Positions 7,022 through 15,109 of a stretch of 15,937 nt of DNA are shown one piece after another; within the stretch, counting starts at the first letter, position 1; each line of letters starts with the position of its first letter. This DNA comes from an archaeon (GTDB lineage: Archaea > Asgardarchaeota > Hermodarchaeia > Hermodarchaeales > Hermodarchaeaceae). A program made the position numbers and the translations under genes. The notes under the pieces were generated by a model. That model had not been told where the DNA came from, did no database searches, and saw nothing but the letters and a program-made list of their open reading frames with translations. The stretch is taken from NCBI GenBank assembly GCA_016550415.1, contig JABXGU010000299.1, positions 1 to 15,937 on the forward strand, read 5' to 3'.

Positions 7022-7596
7022 TATTTTGTCCCTATTTTTAGCTCGTTGTATGCGCGTTGGGCGGCATCAATATTTATCTGAATTAGTTTTTCAGATAGAT
7101 TTTCTAGCCCTTTTTTAATTGCTTTTTTAACACTTTCAATGGATACGATATTGGTTGCACGAGCCACAGCACCTAGCATAATGGTGTTAACAACTGCTAT
7201 CCCTGCAACTAGTATCCCTGATTCGAGTGCTATCTTTGTAGCATCAACCGTGGATACCTTGGCTTTGACTTTCAATTTGATGTCTTTTGGGTCTCTTGGC
7301 GTATTAATTATAACATACGTGTTCTCGTTGATTCCTTCTTGGACATTGGGGATGCTAAGAAGTGTTTCATCGAGAACAACTATTGCCTCAGGTTCGTAGA
7401 TGTAACTGTGTATTAGGATTGGCTCTTCCGCTATTCGAGTAAAAGCCATTACAGGTGCTCCACGTCTTTCAGCTCCGTAATGAGCAAAAGCTTGGAAGTG
7501 TTTGTTTTCCATTCTTGAGGATTCGCCAAGGATTTTGGCTCCTGTGACAGCACCCTGTCCACCACGTCCATGGAAACGAATTTCGAATAGACTCAT
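7021..7596 (-). CDS. porC: Pyruvate:ferredoxin oxidoreductase, gamma subunit
   Basis: The 191-residue gamma chain (CoA-binding domain) of the heterotetrameric enzyme. The start FEIRFHGRGGQGAVTGAKIL, then HYGAERRGAPVMAFTRI, is the hallmark of this family, and the middle part (VVLDETLL, GILVAGIAVVNTIMLGA) fits as well. It is the first gene of the C-D-A-B order common in archaea. The ATG at 7596 follows a 72-nt region after the DUF2070 stop that holds a TATA-like box and a perfect palindrome, so the operon probably has its own promoter. No strong Shine-Dalgarno site is visible. Confidence 0.95.
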   Translation of the reverse strand: MSLFEIRFHGRGGQGAVTGAKILGESSRMENKHFQAFAHYGAERRGAPVMAFTRIAEEPILIHSYIYEPEAIVVLDETLLSIPNVQEGINENTYVIINTPRDPKDIKLKVKAKVSTVDATKIALESGILVAGIAVVNTIMLGAVARATNIVSIESVKKAIKKGLENLSEKLIQINIDAAQRAYNELKIGTK

Positions 7597-7614
7597 TATA
7601 TAGTCCGCCCAAGT

Positions 7615-7650
7615 TCGATATCGATACTGACCTGTCTACAATGTTAAAAA
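7615..7650 (-). promoter_or_regulatory. Probable por operon promoter with a TCGATATCGA palindrome
   Basis: On the minus strand TTTTTAAC (7650-7643) resembles an archaeal TATA box and would start transcription near 7618-7624. That point coincides with the perfect 10-bp palindrome TCGATATCGA (7615-7624). A regulator bound there would block the start site. The call rests on position and pattern only. Confidence 0.4.
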
Positions 7651-7668
7651 GGATTACGAAGGTATTAG

Positions 7669-9540
7669 CTAGATTAGGGCAAGGAGTGGGATTGATATTA
7701 TAAATGCCCCAAAAAACACTGTGATTCCAACACGCTTAGCGACCCTTGCAGATAAAGGAACCAGTTTGGCAATGGTTTCCACTGTTCCCTCGCCCATCAC
7801 GTGCAAAGGTTCGGTTTCACCAACATGAACTGCAGCCTGAACCGGTTCAAGTCGGGATTTAGCTTCCTCAACAAGCTCTTTGATGGCATGGATTATTGAT
7901 TTGTGAGGTATGTCGAGTCCAATTGGACTGTAACCTTCTCCTTTTGTTGAGATGGCTGTAACTTGATGGGTATCAGTTGTTAGGATTTCTGCAGCATCAA
8001 CATGATGAGAAATGAGTTCTTGGTGTATTTTCTCACGTAAGCCAATAACCATGTTATTTCCATCAATGAGAACATAAGCCATCGTCTGTCCCATGACTTC
8101 AATGACTGTTACTGTTATTCCTTCTGGACCCATTCCTTGAATTGGAGAGAATTCTTTCATTGGGTTGGTAGCAATACCCAAACGAGGTTGCCCGCGTTTT
8201 GCCTTTAATGCCCGTTGGGTCGCCTTCACAGCACCCTCAATCATTTCTGGGATTAGGTTCGAGTCTTCGTATACAGATTCCTTTAATTCCCCAATGCAAT
8301 TGTGGGTATCCACAATTATGCTCTTCTCAACGATTTTCTCTACTGCCTCTGAAATTTTCCTTCCAACTGGTAAACTGATATCATCCATTTCCTGAGGCGA
8401 ACGAGTGATGAGAATTAGAGCAGTATTTCCAAATAATTGACATCCAACTTGGATTGAGCCTTCGGTGACTCGTACAAACTGGGAAACAGAATTGACTTTA
8501 TGGGTTTTTTTAAAAATGGTTTGAATATTATTCAAAAGGAGAGTTAGTTCTTCACGGGTTACGAGATTTAGATCGTGGGTTGCAGTGCCATGGAATGCAC
8601 AGGCGATTGTATCTAATTTCTCTCGTCCCCAATCTGCTATAGCACTTGATAGGGAGCTGCTTCCAGTATTTTTGAATGGACCGGGATGGATTCCAGGAAT
8701 AGTAAGGATTAGGCGTAGTTTTTGGCTATTGTCGGAAAAGCAAATCATGGAAAGTGGAACTTTACTTTTTTGACCAATTTGGCTGAAGCAGGCTTCAATC
8801 TGATCTGCTTGTCCTTCCATCCAAACTGAGAGGAATCCACGGAAGAGTTGAATACCATCGACATTGAAGGTTTTTTTCAGCGGTCGGCCAACTGCATAAA
8901 GAAGGATTTGTACACAACTGATGATAATAAGCGATAGAATCAGGTACACGCCGATGAAGAGCCACAATGTTGGGGTTAGTAATAGAGTTGGCTCCAAAAG
9001 GATAAAACAAACAATGCTGAGGGTGGGAAAAATTAGGCTAAGAAGTGCTCCCTTAATGGAACCCTTTCTGGTCACACTTAATACAACTAGATAGATAATG
9101 GCAAGAGAAAAAACTGAGCCAAAAATAATGCCTCGTATGAAAAAAAGGGCTGCAATACCGCTGCCGAAACCAAAGAACAGCATCAAGATTAGTTCAATGA
9201 CCCATCCTACAAGTGTGGACATGAACCAAAATACGAGAAGAACAAATGTTGCCGCTGTGATAATTCCAATTAGACGGTGGAAACGCAAGATGCTTTCTGT
9301 GCGAGTACTCCACCAGAATATTATCATCGTGAGCCCTGCTGAAGGAAGCACCACAATCATCCCTCGCAAAGCACCAATTAATAGAGTAATTGCTCCCCCA
9401 TTCCCCATCATGCGCAATAGCTCAGCTAGGCCTCCAATCAAAAAAGACGATCCTATCACGAATATAATCATGGTTCGAGGTCTGGGGAGGCTGAAGAGAC
9501 GGCTATATAGCGAAATGGTTCGCTTCACATCGCGACTCAT
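7669..9540 (-). CDS. DUF2070 family archaeal membrane protein
   Basis: A 623-residue protein of the archaeal DUF2070 family, whose function is not established. The N-terminal third (about residues 24-220) holds some six or seven hydrophobic helices. It is followed by a large soluble domain with HPGPFKNTGSSSLSSAI (near 285), AFHGTATHDLNLVTREEL, and TDTHQVTA with GYSPIG. A last membrane helix starting GITVFFGAFIIS closes the chain after GETEPLHVMGEGT. The His/Asp-rich conserved motifs in the soluble part suggest a metal or ligand site, which is only inference. The ATG at 9540 follows the PP-loop gene by 31 nt, so the two are probably co-transcribed. No strong ribosome binding site is visible. 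It may read on toward por, though a promoter lies between. Confidence 0.85.
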   Translation of the reverse strand: MSRDVKRTISLYSRLFSLPRPRTMIIFVIGSSFLIGGLAELLRMMGNGGAITLLIGALRGMIVVLPSAGLTMIIFWWSTRTESILRFHRLIGIITAATFVLLVFWFMSTLVGWVIELILMLFFGFGSGIAALFFIRGIIFGSVFSLAIIYLVVLSVTRKGSIKGALLSLIFPTLSIVCFILLEPTLLLTPTLWLFIGVYLILSLIIISCVQILLYAVGRPLKKTFNVDGIQLFRGFLSVWMEGQADQIEACFSQIGQKSKVPLSMICFSDNSQKLRLILTIPGIHPGPFKNTGSSSLSSAIADWGREKLDTIACAFHGTATHDLNLVTREELTLLLNNIQTIFKKTHKVNSVSQFVRVTEGSIQVGCQLFGNTALILITRSPQEMDDISLPVGRKISEAVEKIVEKSIIVDTHNCIGELKESVYEDSNLIPEMIEGAVKATQRALKAKRGQPRLGIATNPMKEFSPIQGMGPEGITVTVIEVMGQTMAYVLIDGNNMVIGLREKIHQELISHHVDAAEILTTDTHQVTAISTKGEGYSPIGLDIPHKSIIHAIKELVEEAKSRLEPVQAAVHVGETEPLHVMGEGTVETIAKLVPLSARVAKRVGITVFFGAFIISIPLLALI

Positions 9541-9571
9541 AACACGTCATTTCTTCTCTTTTCTAATTTAA

Positions 9572-11539
9572 CTATTGCTTTGGGGAATATTGGTGCAAAG
9601 CATACAATGTTGGGCACTTTCCTTCGATACAGGCTTTGCAATTTGTACACTTTGTAGCATCAACTTGGGAACGACCAGCTTTTAGAATAATTGCATCGTG
9701 GGAGCATAGAGTTTGACAAGTACCACATCCCGTGCAAAGAATTCCACGAAGGACTACTTTTACCAATAGTTCAGCAGTTTCTTCTAACGAGGTTTCTGGT
9801 CCAGATATAATGAAGTCTCCACTACCAAAGAGAATACAACTAAGGTTGCTTTCTATATCGATTGTAATATGAATCAGGTCACGTTCAATATCTTGTTCAA
9901 TCTTACCCAATACGGGAAGAAAGGCCAATGCCTGTTCAAGATCTATTGGTTGATTGAAGTGTCCCTGAATCGATGGACCTGATATTGAATCCCTTTTTGG
10001 GGTAGAGATAGTGTATGAGAGCTGTTCTGTAGGAATCTCTTCGGTTGGTACCTTGAGGGGTATGTCAAGTGTCTTTGCTAGGTCTATTATTTTTGGAGGA
10101 TGTTTCTTCCAATGCCAGAATCCATACTTCATCCATTTTTCGGAAAGTCCCTCTCTTTCTGCTATATTTCGTGCAACTTTATGCCAGCGTTTCCACTCTT
10201 GTGGGTAGGATGATTCTATCATATTAAAATCGCTCATATTTGAGGCAGGGCAAAACATGCAGCCAATCCGTTCAAAGCCACGGTTGTAAAGGTCATTATA
10301 GGGTGCCTTCTCTTGAAAGAGGTATAGCCAGACCATTAACGCCGTCCAATTATGGATTGGGCTAGCTCCAATCTGGTTTGGTACCCATGGATTTTGCCAA
10401 ATAGATCCACTGCTTGATCTACGTTGGGACTCATACCGCCTTTGGCCAATAAAGCTTAGACAGCCTTCTGGAAAGTGTTCTTCAATAAGCTGAGCTGTCG
10501 GTCCTAGCTTGACTGTTTTACAACATACTCGGAAATCACGGGCTACAAATCCAAACTGATCAAGAACTCTGAAGAATTGGTCTCTATCCACGGTTTTAAT
10601 TAATAGGTTATCTTTCAATCCTAGATTTGCAACAGCATTGGAAACATTCTCTATTGTCTCTGGAAATTCAATACCCGTGTCAATGAACATCACATGAAAA
10701 TCCTGTTTAGGAAGTGCCTTCTTCACTAATAGCAGGACTGCTAGGCTGTCCTTGCCACCAGAAAAAGCGACAGCAAGAGGACGCTTAAATTGGGTGGCAG
10801 TTTCTTGTATAAAATTAATTGCTCTTTTTTCCAAGCCTTGAAGAAGTGGAGCATTGGCCTGGAGGACTTTTTGCCAAGTCTGTCCTCTCGAAAGAACCTT
10901 TGCTTCTTGAGGCAGTCCCCAGTACCGTTTACGGACAGCTATTCCTCGTTCTCTTGTCTTCATATCTTCTCCAGTCATTACAGCTAGTCCTGTCGACACC
11001 GCCAGTCCTTGTTCGTTGACGACTATTACATAATCATCTGGTTCAATTCCTGAATCAGCATCTTTGATTCCCGGTCTCAGAACGTTAGCTCCATTTGCAA
11101 TGAACTCCACCGCAGAGTCATCAATGACAACTAATTTCTTCTTGGTGATTTTTGCAAGTCGGCGTCCGCCTTCAAGTTTTGGAATGAATTCCCATTTCAA
11201 GTGCTCCAGACGAAATCTATGTAAACCAATTATTTGCCCATCAAGAATTACTTCTTCACAACAATCTAAATCTGGTATTGCATTCAATAATACGATCTTG
11301 TCAGAAGGAATTAGATTCTTAGCAGCTTTTTCTCCATATTGTCTTGAAATTGATGTGATTAATCGGTTCAGATCACCTGCGAAGGCAGGTCGCACATCTC
11401 CTGGTGGTGCTATTGGAACCTGACGAGTAGCATTGTTACAACTTCCACAATGGCTGCCTGAGATAATTGGAACATTACAATTATCGCACCATTTGAGTAG
11501 GAGTGGTCCTAGAAATGGTCGTTTATGCCTTTTTCTCAT
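9572..11539 (-). CDS. PP-loop (PAPS reductase-like) protein with zinc ribbon, PUA-type and ferredoxin domains
   Basis: A 655-residue multidomain protein of an archaeal family like Methanocaldococcus MJ0973/MJ0066 (from memory). In order it has an N-terminal zinc ribbon (Cys18, 21, 31, 34), a PUA-type domain (about 132-206), and a PAPS-reductase/ATP-pyrophosphatase domain with the PP-loop SGGKDS (260-265). That domain also has CCKTVKLGP (Cys339-340) and CMFC (427-430). The tail is a two-cluster ferredoxin (Cys602, 605, 608, 612 and 631, 634, 637, 642). The CC-X86-CxxC spacing is like the [4Fe-4S] site of assimilatory APS reductases. It could reduce a sulfonucleotide or thiolate an RNA; the PUA-type domain favours RNA, as inference. 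An in-frame TTG at 11557 is an alternative start. The ATG at 11539 puts the zinc ribbon at the usual place. A CTATATTCC box near 11580 may be its promoter. Confidence 0.85.
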   Translation of the reverse strand: MRKRHKRPFLGPLLLKWCDNCNVPIISGSHCGSCNNATRQVPIAPPGDVRPAFAGDLNRLITSISRQYGEKAAKNLIPSDKIVLLNAIPDLDCCEEVILDGQIIGLHRFRLEHLKWEFIPKLEGGRRLAKITKKKLVVIDDSAVEFIANGANVLRPGIKDADSGIEPDDYVIVVNEQGLAVSTGLAVMTGEDMKTRERGIAVRKRYWGLPQEAKVLSRGQTWQKVLQANAPLLQGLEKRAINFIQETATQFKRPLAVAFSGGKDSLAVLLLVKKALPKQDFHVMFIDTGIEFPETIENVSNAVANLGLKDNLLIKTVDRDQFFRVLDQFGFVARDFRVCCKTVKLGPTAQLIEEHFPEGCLSFIGQRRYESQRRSSSGSIWQNPWVPNQIGASPIHNWTALMVWLYLFQEKAPYNDLYNRGFERIGCMFCPASNMSDFNMIESSYPQEWKRWHKVARNIAEREGLSEKWMKYGFWHWKKHPPKIIDLAKTLDIPLKVPTEEIPTEQLSYTISTPKRDSISGPSIQGHFNQPIDLEQALAFLPVLGKIEQDIERDLIHITIDIESNLSCILFGSGDFIISGPETSLEETAELLVKVVLRGILCTGCGTCQTLCSHDAIILKAGRSQVDATKCTNCKACIEGKCPTLYALHQYSPKQ

Positions 11540-11606
11540 GATATCTTGCCAAACCAATAGAGAGAATCAATAAGGAATATAGTCTACGGTTTTCCATGAA
11601 TTCTTC

Positions 11607-11939
11607 CTACAATCCCAATAGACCTTGAACTTCTTTCCATGTTTCCTCCCTTAATCGCTGAACATCTCCAATCCCGATTTCCTCTGCTTCTTTTACAGTA
11701 TTCTTCAACTGAATTACATTCCCAACGGCTACGATATTGGAGACATCAATAGGCAATTCCACACCAAGTCCTTTGACTTGTAATTCAACCTGTCCTGGTG
11801 GAAGCGTGATACGTAGGCTTCGTACGATACCGATACGTCGAGCACTTCCATCGATGACCTCCTTTCCGACAATATTGCCTGGCATCTTAACTTCATATAC
11901 TTCAGCTTCAACAATTGAGGGAACAGTCGTCTTCGACAT
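11607..11939 (-). CDS. PRC-barrel domain protein
   Basis: A 110-residue protein that appears to be a single PRC-barrel-like domain: GKEVIDGSARRIGIVRSLRI (about 25-44), then a strand-rich run ending LPIDVSNIVAVGNVIQLKN, followed by a charged C-terminal helix (EEIGIGDVQRLREETW). Related barrels occur in RimM and photosynthetic reaction centre H subunits, and archaea have many stand-alone copies of unknown role that are thought to bind proteins or RNA. No catalytic residues are seen. The ATG at 11939 is preceded by a purine-rich GGAGAG stretch. It leads the minus-strand group and is divergent from hef over about 105 nt, sharing a TATA-like box. Confidence 0.7.
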   Translation of the reverse strand: MSKTTVPSIVEAEVYEVKMPGNIVGKEVIDGSARRIGIVRSLRITLPPGQVELQVKGLGVELPIDVSNIVAVGNVIQLKNTVKEAEEIGIGDVQRLREETWKEVQGLLGL

Positions 11940-11982
11940 AGAGAAACACTCTCCAAAATGCAGAATAACCTCTTTCTAGTGG

Positions 11983-11992
11983 CATATAAATG
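11983..11992. promoter_or_regulatory. Shared TATA-like box between hef and the PRC-barrel gene
   Basis: CATATAAATG reads as a good TATA box on the plus strand and as CATTTATATG on the minus strand. It could place starts near 12012 for hef (leader about 33 nt) and near 11961 for the PRC-barrel gene (leader about 22 nt). No other comparable box lies in the 105-nt divergent region. Confidence 0.45.
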
Positions 11993-12044
11993 CGGGTCTC
12001 ACACTGGAACTAATGTTGGTATTAAGAGTTACGTCGCGATAAAT

Positions 12045-14324
12045 ATGCCACCCACGGAGTTTGTAACACATTCATTGATTCAACCTAATACTATTGCCAA
12101 ACGACTCTATCAAGAAACAATTATTGGAACTGCAGTTAGGTGGAATACTCTTGTTATTCTTCCAACGGGAATTGGAAAAACTGTAATTGCAGTACTAGCT
12201 GCTGCCTATCAACTCCAAAAATTCCCTGAAAATAAATGCGTTTTCTTAGCCCCTACAAAACCCTTGGTTCAACAGCATTTGGAGACATTCCGCCAATTCA
12301 TGTCGTTGCCAGAAGATCAACTTCAACTAATTACAGGAGAAATACCTCCATCAAAGCGCTCTATACTTTGGAGTGACACAACCATCGCCTTCATGACACC
12401 ACAAGTTCTTCAGAATGACCTCTTAGCTGGCCGCTATTCTCTGAATAATGTAGCTTTGCTGGTTGTAGACGAGGCACACAGAGCTGTGGGTGAATATGCC
12501 TATGTCTTTATTGCGAATCAGTTTTACAAACAGGCAAGCCAAGGACTCCTACTAGCCCTAACAGCTTCACCTGGATCTGAGATTGAAAAAATCCGTGAAA
12601 TTGTGGGGAATCTCCATATTGAGAATATTGAGATTCGGACACGTGATAGTCCAGATGTGGCACCGTATATTGCGCCTCTCAAATTTGAGTGGAGAGAGGT
12701 GATATTACCTGATAAATTCCGAGAAGTGGGTCAAGCATTGAAACTGGCTATAGCCTCACGGCTTAGACCCCTAAAAGAATCAGGATTCACCGATACTGCT
12801 GACATAACTCGGATTACGGTGCGTCATATACTTGAGGTCCAACGTGAGATTCAGCAACGCATTGCTTCTGAAACTCCACCCCCTAGCCATCTTTTTCAAC
12901 TTGTTTCCCATTGTGCTGCACTTCTTCGTCTATACCACTCATTGGAACAGCTAGAAACTCAAGGTGTTACAGCTCTCCATCATTTTCTGAATGGTCTTAT
13001 TGAAGAGTCAAAGCGCAGTGGTGCGTCCAAAGCAATTCTGGGACTGGTTCAAGATGCTAATGTTCAAGACGCACTACTTCTTACTCAAGAATTACTTGAC
13101 GCCAAGGTTGTTCATCCAAAACTTGTAGTGGTGTCTGAAATCGTTAAGCAACAATTTGAAACTGTTGCAGAATCTCGCATCATGGTGTTCACTAGATTTC
13201 GAGAAACAGCAAAACTATTGGAGACAACATTAAAGGTCGTACCAAAAACGCGCCCTATTCGATTTGTAGGTCAAGCCAGTAAGGGTGAAGATCGTGGATT
13301 AACACAGAAAGAACAAGGGCAAATTCTTGGCGCTTTTCGCGACGGAAAATACAATGTATTAGTCGCTACAAGTGTAGGAGAAGAAGGATTAGATATCCAA
13401 GAATGCGATCTCGTTGTATTCTATGAAGCAGTGCCCAGCGCAATCCGCCTAATCCAACGGAGGGGTCGTACAGGACGCACCAAGCCTGGCCGCGTTATTG
13501 TATTGGTTGCTCTTGGAACACGTGATCAGGGATATTATTGGGCTGCTATTCGTCGAGAGGGTCAAATGAAGGAATTACTTAAAGAGATGAAGAAAATGTC
13601 ACGGGAAATTACACGCGATCGGAAACAAGCAACTCTGAAGGATTTTATGGATCAGAAATCTTCAGAGGAACCTGAGAAAATCAAAATAATCATTGATAAT
13701 CGAGAACTTCGTTCATCGATTGCAAAATCATTGAAGGATCTCGATGTGGATCTTCAAGTGGAGACTCTTGAGGTTGGGGACTATATTCTTTCTGACCGGG
13801 TTGGTGTCGAAACAAAGACTGCTGAAGACTTGGCCCAATCCATTGTTGACCGACGCTTATTTACACAGCTTGGTTCCCTACGTGACACATTTGAAATCCC
13901 CCTTCTCTTGGTTTCTGGTGCCACTCTTTTTGTTGCCGGTGGTGTGAATCCTTCTGCAATATGTGGCGCTCTAGCCAGTGCAATGGTTGACTTCCATGTT
14001 CCAATTATCAACGTTTCAAATGCCGCAGAGGCTGCAAATCTTCTTTTTGCGATTGCTCGCCGTGAACAACAAGAGCGAAAACAGACCTTCAGTTTGAGAG
14101 GTAGAAAGCCTTTGCTCAGCCCCTCCGAACTTCAAGAATATATTGTAGCAAGTTTGCCTGGTATAAACCGGACTCTTGCTAAGCGGCTCTTAACTAGATT
14201 TGGTAACATTATTGCAGTCTTCCAAGCCTCCTCTGAGCAGCTAATGGAGGTTCAGGGCGTTGGAAAAAACAAAGCAAAATTAATTCGTGATACAATTGAT
14301 ATGATTTACAAAGGTGAATCTTGA
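12045..14324 (+). CDS. hef: Hef-type helicase/XPF-family nuclease (FANCM-like)
   Basis: A fork-repair enzyme joining an SF2 DEAH helicase to an XPF/MUS81-family nuclease; it unwinds and cuts stalled forks and branched DNA. The 759 residues match known archaeal Hef. Visible are the Walker A PTGIGKT (40-46), DEAH (142-145), the insert between helicase lobes, FTRFRETA and QRRGRTGRTKPGR (motif VI), then the ERCC4 nuclease with IIIDNRE (near 548-554) and GDYILSDRVGVETK. Two C-terminal helix-hairpin-helix motifs close it (LPGINRTLAKRLL and VQGVGKNKAKLI). The catalytic ERK reads ETK here, so the metal ligands and Lys stay but the Arg is Thr. The frame opens at an ATG at 11958, but the 29 extra residues would overlap the TATA-like box and are not family-like. 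The ATG at 12045 precedes the usual start (HSLIQPNTIAKRLYQ). Confidence 0.95.
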   Translation: MPPTEFVTHSLIQPNTIAKRLYQETIIGTAVRWNTLVILPTGIGKTVIAVLAAAYQLQKFPENKCVFLAPTKPLVQQHLETFRQFMSLPEDQLQLITGEIPPSKRSILWSDTTIAFMTPQVLQNDLLAGRYSLNNVALLVVDEAHRAVGEYAYVFIANQFYKQASQGLLLALTASPGSEIEKIREIVGNLHIENIEIRTRDSPDVAPYIAPLKFEWREVILPDKFREVGQALKLAIASRLRPLKESGFTDTADITRITVRHILEVQREIQQRIASETPPPSHLFQLVSHCAALLRLYHSLEQLETQGVTALHHFLNGLIEESKRSGASKAILGLVQDANVQDALLLTQELLDAKVVHPKLVVVSEIVKQQFETVAESRIMVFTRFRETAKLLETTLKVVPKTRPIRFVGQASKGEDRGLTQKEQGQILGAFRDGKYNVLVATSVGEEGLDIQECDLVVFYEAVPSAIRLIQRRGRTGRTKPGRVIVLVALGTRDQGYYWAAIRREGQMKELLKEMKKMSREITRDRKQATLKDFMDQKSSEEPEKIKIIIDNRELRSSIAKSLKDLDVDLQVETLEVGDYILSDRVGVETKTAEDLAQSIVDRRLFTQLGSLRDTFEIPLLLVSGATLFVAGGVNPSAICGALASAMVDFHVPIINVSNAAEAANLLFAIARREQQERKQTFSLRGRKPLLSPSELQEYIVASLPGINRTLAKRLLTRFGNIIAVFQASSEQLMEVQGVGKNKAKLIRDTIDMIYKGES

Positions 14325-14336
14325 TTTTTTCTAACT
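14322..14336 (+). terminator. T-run terminator after hef
   Basis: The hef stop TGA (14322-14324) is followed at once by six T (14325-14330), then CTAACTTTG. Archaeal transcription often stops at such T-runs without a hairpin. The convergent zinc-ribbon gene ends only 6 nt away, so a short signal here would make sense. Confidence 0.4.
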
Positions 14337-14687
14337 TTGTATATCTCTAATCATACGCAAGGTTTTGACAAGTTTATTGGTTATTTCAGCGAATTGGCGT
14401 ATCTCCTCTAAATGGGGTTTTTCTGGCAGAGTATTGCTGAGAATATCTAGACTCAAAAGTATCTTCGAGGCAAGTTGGGTTAGTGCATCAGTCTTTGGTA
14501 AATTCTTTTGCTCTTTTTCTTTTAATGACGTTTCTTCCACGACTCTTTTGTCACATTTTGCACAATACATTACACCTTCTGGCATCCGTAGCAGTGGTGT
14601 GTTACATTTTGGACAAGCCTTATCGAGCAAGGCTGCTCCCTGTCGGAGCAATTTTCCCATCCGTTTTGTTACATGTTCGGTATTCAT
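14331..14687 (-). CDS. Sjogren's syndrome/scleroderma autoantigen 1 family zinc-ribbon protein
   Basis: A 118-residue protein of the archaeal/eukaryotic autoantigen p27 (ZNRD2/SSSCA1) family. The N-terminal helix (MGKLLRQGAALLDKACPKC) running into a four-cysteine zinc ribbon (Cys25, 28, 42, 45; CPKC...CAKC) and the phrase TPLLRMPEGVMYC are characteristic. The C-terminal part is helical and charged and looks lineage-specific. The cellular role in archaea is unknown; a link to protein or nucleic-acid binding is only inferred from the zinc ribbon. The ATG at 14687 has GGAG 4 nt upstream. It converges with hef and is divergent from the UPF0147 gene. Confidence 0.85.
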   Translation of the reverse strand: MNTEHVTKRMGKLLRQGAALLDKACPKCNTPLLRMPEGVMYCAKCDKRVVEETSLKEKEQKNLPKTDALTQLASKILLSLDILSNTLPEKPHLEEIRQFAEITNKLVKTLRMIRDIQS

Positions 14688-14704
14688 TTATCTCCACATC
14701 TGTG

Positions 14705-14720
14705 AAAAAAGCTTTTAAGC
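14705..14720. promoter_or_regulatory. Shared divergent promoter of the zinc-ribbon and UPF0147 genes
   Basis: The stretch contains the palindrome AAAAGCTTTT (14707-14716) and, overlapping it, GCTTTTAAGC. On the minus strand GCTTAAAAGC is a good TATA match, about 25 nt before the zinc-ribbon gene's ATG region. On the plus strand the same bases could start the UPF0147 mRNA near 14742. The whole divergent gap is only 87 nt. Confidence 0.4.
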
Positions 14721-14762
14721 AGTCTTTGTATGTCCACACAGCGCATTAGAAAAAGATTTCTT

Positions 14763-14777
14763 GAGGGGGTCAGTATG
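14763..14777 (+). promoter_or_regulatory. Strong Shine-Dalgarno site fixing the UPF0147 start
   Basis: GAGGGGGT (14763-14770) lies 4 nt before the ATG at 14775. It rules for this start over an upstream in-frame ATG at 14730, which lacks such a site and would add 15 basic residues not typical of the family. Confidence 0.7.
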
Positions 14778-15056
14778 GCTAAAAATGATAAACTCTCATC
14801 AGAAAGTGTAGAGAAAATCGAGCACGCAACTATGATACTCTCTCAAATAGGAGAAGATAGCACAGTACCCCGCAACATTCGCCGCGCAGCAAACGAAGCC
14901 ATAGATTTGTTACATAGCGATATTGGTTCTGCGGCTGTTCGTGCATCAAACGCAATCTCACGTTTAGGTGATGCAACCCTAGACCCCAACTGCCCTAGTC
15001 ATGCAAGAACAGGAATCTGGAATGCAGTTTCAATTTTAGAAACCGTAAATGATTAG
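14775..15056 (+). CDS. UPF0147 family protein
   Basis: A 93-residue all-helical archaeal protein of unknown function. The sequence carries the family core: [35 protein letters not shown] (about residues 37-52), then a second helical repeat ending [20 protein letters not shown]. The length fits. No catalytic or metal site can be seen; the repeat-like helices suggest a binding protein, as inference. It stands alone on the plus strand between the zinc-ribbon gene (divergent) and the phosphatase gene (convergent, 34 nt away). Confidence 0.9.
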   Translation: MAKNDKLSSESVEKIEHATMILSQIGEDSTVPRNIRRAANEAIDLLHSDIGSAAVRASNAISRLGDATLDPNCPSHARTGIWNAVSILETVND

Positions 15057-15078
15057 ACACAGTGCCTAATCCCAGCCA

Positions 15079-15109
15079 ATTTTGTACTTCTCATTTTTTC
15101 TTACTTCTT
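15079..15109 (+). terminator. T-rich terminator region after UPF0147
   Basis: Downstream of the UPF0147 stop the plus strand carries ATTTTG, then CATTTTTTCTTACTTCTTG (about 15092-15110). These overlap the lysine-rich end of the convergent phosphatase gene. Successive T-runs of this kind fit archaeal intrinsic termination. Confidence 0.3.

Noticed and set aside
11958..12044. 29-residue N-terminal extension of Hef
   Set aside because: It would overlap the best TATA-like box and the residues are not typical of the family; the ATG at 12045 gives the usual Hef length.
14730..14774. 15-residue N-terminal extension of UPF0147
   Set aside because: The strong GAGGGGGT site directly precedes the ATG at 14775.
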